From an uncultured Saprospiraceae bacterium (lineage in GTDB: Bacteria > Bacteroidota > Bacteroidia > Chitinophagales > Saprospiraceae), in contig CAKZUM010000228.1 in assembly GCA_937921525.1 (NCBI GenBank), positions 1-7,445 on the forward strand: DNA of 7,445 nucleotides, given 5' to 3'. Positions 5,895-7,445 of the stretch are shown here, piece by piece; position 1 is the stretch's first letter; each line of letters begins with the position of its first letter. The translations under genes and the position numbers were made by a program. A model generated the notes under the pieces. It saw only the letters and a list, made by a program, of their open reading frames with translations. It was not told the origin of the DNA and made no database searches.

Positions 5895-5913
5895 GTACTT
5901 TAGGGCGAATACC

Positions 5914-7029
5914 TTATACGCCAATCTTGCTTTTTCGGAAGGCCTGAATGTGTTGGATTATACCAGAGGTACTATTGTAAATGCCTAGATCTAAATGGTC
6001 TAGATTTCCTCTTAATTTTAATAACTCTAGTAGGGGATAAATAGGTCGATCGTAGGACCAATATAGTTTGTCTAGAAAAACCATAGGACTGGCAAAGTCA
6101 TAGGACTCATAATGATTTTGAGCAATATCTTGAAAAATTTCTTGCATCGTTCCAGCACTGCCAGGTGCATATATGACTCCTCCTTTAGCGATGGCTAGTA
6201 GGCCTTCTTCTCTTACACTATTGGCGAAATACTTGGCGATGTGTGTAGCAAATGGGGTAGGCGGTTCGTGACCATATAACCAAGTGGGGATGCCTACACT
6301 TTCGTATTTGCTTGTTGGGTATTTTTCTAAAACTTCAAAGGCCGTCTTTAACCAATTTTTGTCATTATAGAGTGGAGCAGATGAAAGATGTTCTATGGCT
6401 GCCTTCATGGTTTTCATTTTCTTGCCTGCAAACCATGCGCCTACATGTGTTGCTTCCATGGCACCGGGGCCTCCACCAGAAACTAATAAGAATCCTTTCT
6501 CTGTGAGTTTCTTGGCTATACTGGCTACTTTGTAATAGATCTTATCTGCCCTTGATAAACCATGACCACCCATAATAGCCACAATCTGTGTATCTTCATA
6601 ATTGCTTAGGTAATCGTATAAGGCATCTGAAATGGAATGGTCATGCAGCCGTCTGGCTAAGGTTTCTTTAATATTTTCCGCTTCTTTTCCAGTTGAGATA
6701 TAATGATCGTATATTATTTTGTCTAAGGTTTTGTTGTAGCTTTTTGGACGCTTTGAATCGAACCCATTGTATAAGGTTTCCTTCGTGTAGAGCTTGCTTG
6801 GGTAGGCATGATAGGGTAGGTCTAAGATTGGGAAGATGTAATTTGCTTTATAAATATGATCTAACAATGCTTCTGGAATAATGCATCCTAAAAATAAACA
6901 GTTAGATATTTCTTTTTTTAATAGGGTAGGAGTGATGGTACTTAGGTCTAGAGCTTGGAATGCTATACCTGTTATTTTTTTTGTAGTTAAATGAGTATTT
7001 AAATCTTCTAGCCTTTCAATTTCGATCAT
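5914..7029 (-). CDS. LOG-family Rossmann nucleotide-binding protein with N-terminal extension
   Basis: The product (371 aa) is a cytosolic member of the LOG / 'lysine decarboxylase-like' family, whose characterised members (plant LOG, bacterial PpnN) hydrolyse nucleoside 5'-monophosphates to a free base and ribose 5-phosphate. The core begins at IVAIMGGHG (149-157), has GGGPGAMEA (185-193), and carries PGSAGTMQE (289-297), the equivalent of the family PGGxGTxxE motif. VGIPTWLYGHEPP (245-257) and IAKYFANSVREEGLL (264-278) are also family-like. Residues 1-145 form an extra domain (FQALDLS, LFLGCIIP, FPILDLPYHAYPSKLYT, LHDHSISDAL) that I recall from longer actinobacterial LOG-family proteins, which usual ~190-aa LOGs lack. 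The ATG at 7027-7029 gives MIEIERLEDL; the open frame reaches 7098, but that part is the palindromic repeat, so the longer start is rejected. Substrate is unknown; Ser290 replaces the second Gly of PGG. Confidence 0.88.
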   Translation of the reverse strand: MIEIERLEDLNTHLTTKKITGIAFQALDLSTITPTLLKKEISNCLFLGCIIPEALLDHIYKANYIFPILDLPYHAYPSKLYTKETLYNGFDSKRPKSYNKTLDKIIYDHYISTGKEAENIKETLARRLHDHSISDALYDYLSNYEDTQIVAIMGGHGLSRADKIYYKVASIAKKLTEKGFLLVSGGGPGAMEATHVGAWFAGKKMKTMKAAIEHLSSAPLYNDKNWLKTAFEVLEKYPTSKYESVGIPTWLYGHEPPTPFATHIAKYFANSVREEGLLAIAKGGVIYAPGSAGTMQEIFQDIAQNHYESYDFASPMVFLDKLYWSYDRPIYPLLELLKLRGNLDHLDLGIYNSTSGIIQHIQAFRKSKIGV

Positions 7030-7047
7030 TGTAAATATAATTTTGAC

Positions 7048-7170
7048 AAGTTTTTTTTTACCATAAAAGTAGTTGACAATTTTACCGCATAGGTACATAG
7101 GTCACATAGCATACGTCACACTATGTGACCTATGTACCTATGTAGTAAAAAAAAAATTTTGTGGTTTAAC
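7048..7170. repeat. Second copy of the CTATGTGACC palindromic family
   Basis: The centre is a perfect 22-bp inverted repeat (7088-7109 and 7121-7142) around an 11-nt loop. The flanks extend it imperfectly: a T-run plus ACC on the left and GTAAAAAAAAAA plus GTGGTTT on the right. The right half matches 1425-1458 nearly base for base (CTATGTGACCTATGTACC, TATGT, then GTAAAAAAAA). It fills the 148-bp gap between the PH-domain gene and the LOG-family gene, both on the - strand, so it would lie in the LOG leader or between two cistrons. Confidence 0.85.
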
Positions 7171-7177
7171 AATTTTC

Positions 7178-7445
7178 CTACATCCAATCCCGCGAATCCT
7201 GCTCCACCTTATACAACACATAATCTTTAATCGCTTGGGCTTTCTCCAAAGGGAAATAAGGAATTTTTACACTACCTGCTGCTGTAAAAAAATAGACATC
7301 CGCCACTGCTTTTCGCTGTTGGTATAGCGATTGTCGGATGGTCACGGATTGTATTTTATACCATTGCAACAAAGTATGTTCTTTACCAATAATACCATGT
7401 TCCGTATGTATCCCTTCTTGATTGATAAAGACCTTCCAATTTTTA
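7178..7445 (-). CDS. C-terminal part of a bacterial PH-domain (bPH2, YdbT-like) protein, cut by the window edge
   Basis: The reading frame is open from the right edge to the TAG at 7178-7180, showing 88 residues. The visible sequence begins KNWKVFINQEGIHTEHGIIG and continues with HTLLQWYKIQSVTIRQS, then TAAGSVKIPYFP, then AQAIKDYVLYKVE and DSRDWM. The order 'L.W.KIQ.V...Q', 'TAAG...IP', 'A..I.D..L' is typical of bacterial PH-like domains of the DUF304/COG3428 type, found in membrane proteins, often as several PH domains after membrane helices. The likely role is membrane-associated, with unknown function. The start lies beyond 7445; the TTG codon at 7370-7372 lies inside the domain and is not the start. 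It is on the same strand as the LOG-family gene, 148 bp upstream. Confidence 0.75.
   Translation of the reverse strand, partial: KNWKVFINQEGIHTEHGIIGKEHTLLQWYKIQSVTIRQSLYQQRKAVADVYFFTAAGSVKIPYFPLEKAQAIKDYVLYKVEQDSRDWM

Larger units (their letters stand above)
5511..5913. other. 403-bp convergent intergenic region
   Basis: This lies between two genes that converge. It holds, in order, an AT-rich terminator-like hairpin, tandem 62-bp repeats and a strong intrinsic terminator, each listed separately. I see no credible coding region in it. Confidence 0.75.

Noticed and set aside
7030..7098. N-terminal extension of the LOG-family protein to 7098
   Set aside because: The extra 23 residues are a translation of the dispersed palindrome; the family-like sequence starts at the ATG 7027-7029.
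7073..7327. 84-aa + strand ORF near the right end
   Set aside because: It overlaps the palindrome and the reverse strand of the PH-domain gene, whose frame shows recognisable family motifs.

Overview
The window looks like chromosomal DNA from an AT-rich member of the Bacteroidota, perhaps Saprospiria-like. This is inferred from AT-rich leaders with no Shine-Dalgarno sequence in front of any gene, two lipoprotein-type signal peptides, the protein families present and repeat-packed intergenic DNA. No 16S rRNA or other marker gene is present, so the placement is tentative.

Six protein genes are supported. On the + strand, in order: an MscS-type mechanosensitive channel protein with an unusual lipoprotein-like, repeat-bearing N-terminus (192-1328); a CPA-type cation:proton antiporter (1510-2796); a secreted lipoprotein peptidase with SH3b and NlpC/P60 (C40) domains (3284-4483); and a prohibitin/SPFH membrane protein (4686-5510). 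On the - strand, converging on these: a LOG-family Rossmann nucleotide-binding protein with an extra N-terminal domain (5914-7029), preceded by the C-terminal end of a bacterial PH-domain protein that runs off the right edge (7178-7445).

The genes are separated by 182-487 bp on the + strand and do not look like a tight operon. Four of the six products are membrane or envelope proteins (channel, antiporter, cell-wall peptidase, prohibitin). The channel and antiporter together would suit osmotic and ion homeostasis, but this is a loose theme and not a demonstrated pathway.

The most striking content is between the genes. Every intergenic gap holds inverted or direct repeats, and at least five repeat families are visible: a 101-bp palindrome (9-109); a CTATGTGACC-type palindrome present at two distant sites (about 1331-1478 and 7048-7170); a 327-bp composite of REP-like palindromes around copies of a 58-59 bp repeat (2790-3198); an inverted-repeat-bounded segment (4484-4661); and 62-bp tandem repeats whose hairpins show compensatory base changes (5656-5850). 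One repeat copy begins inside the last codons of the antiporter gene and supplies its stop codon. Transcription terminators are likely at about 5535-5622 and 5854-5894. I see no phage, CRISPR, toxin-antitoxin, defence or RNA gene, and no complete transposase. If something undescribed is here, the best candidates are the repeat families and the repeat-bearing MscS-like lipoprotein.
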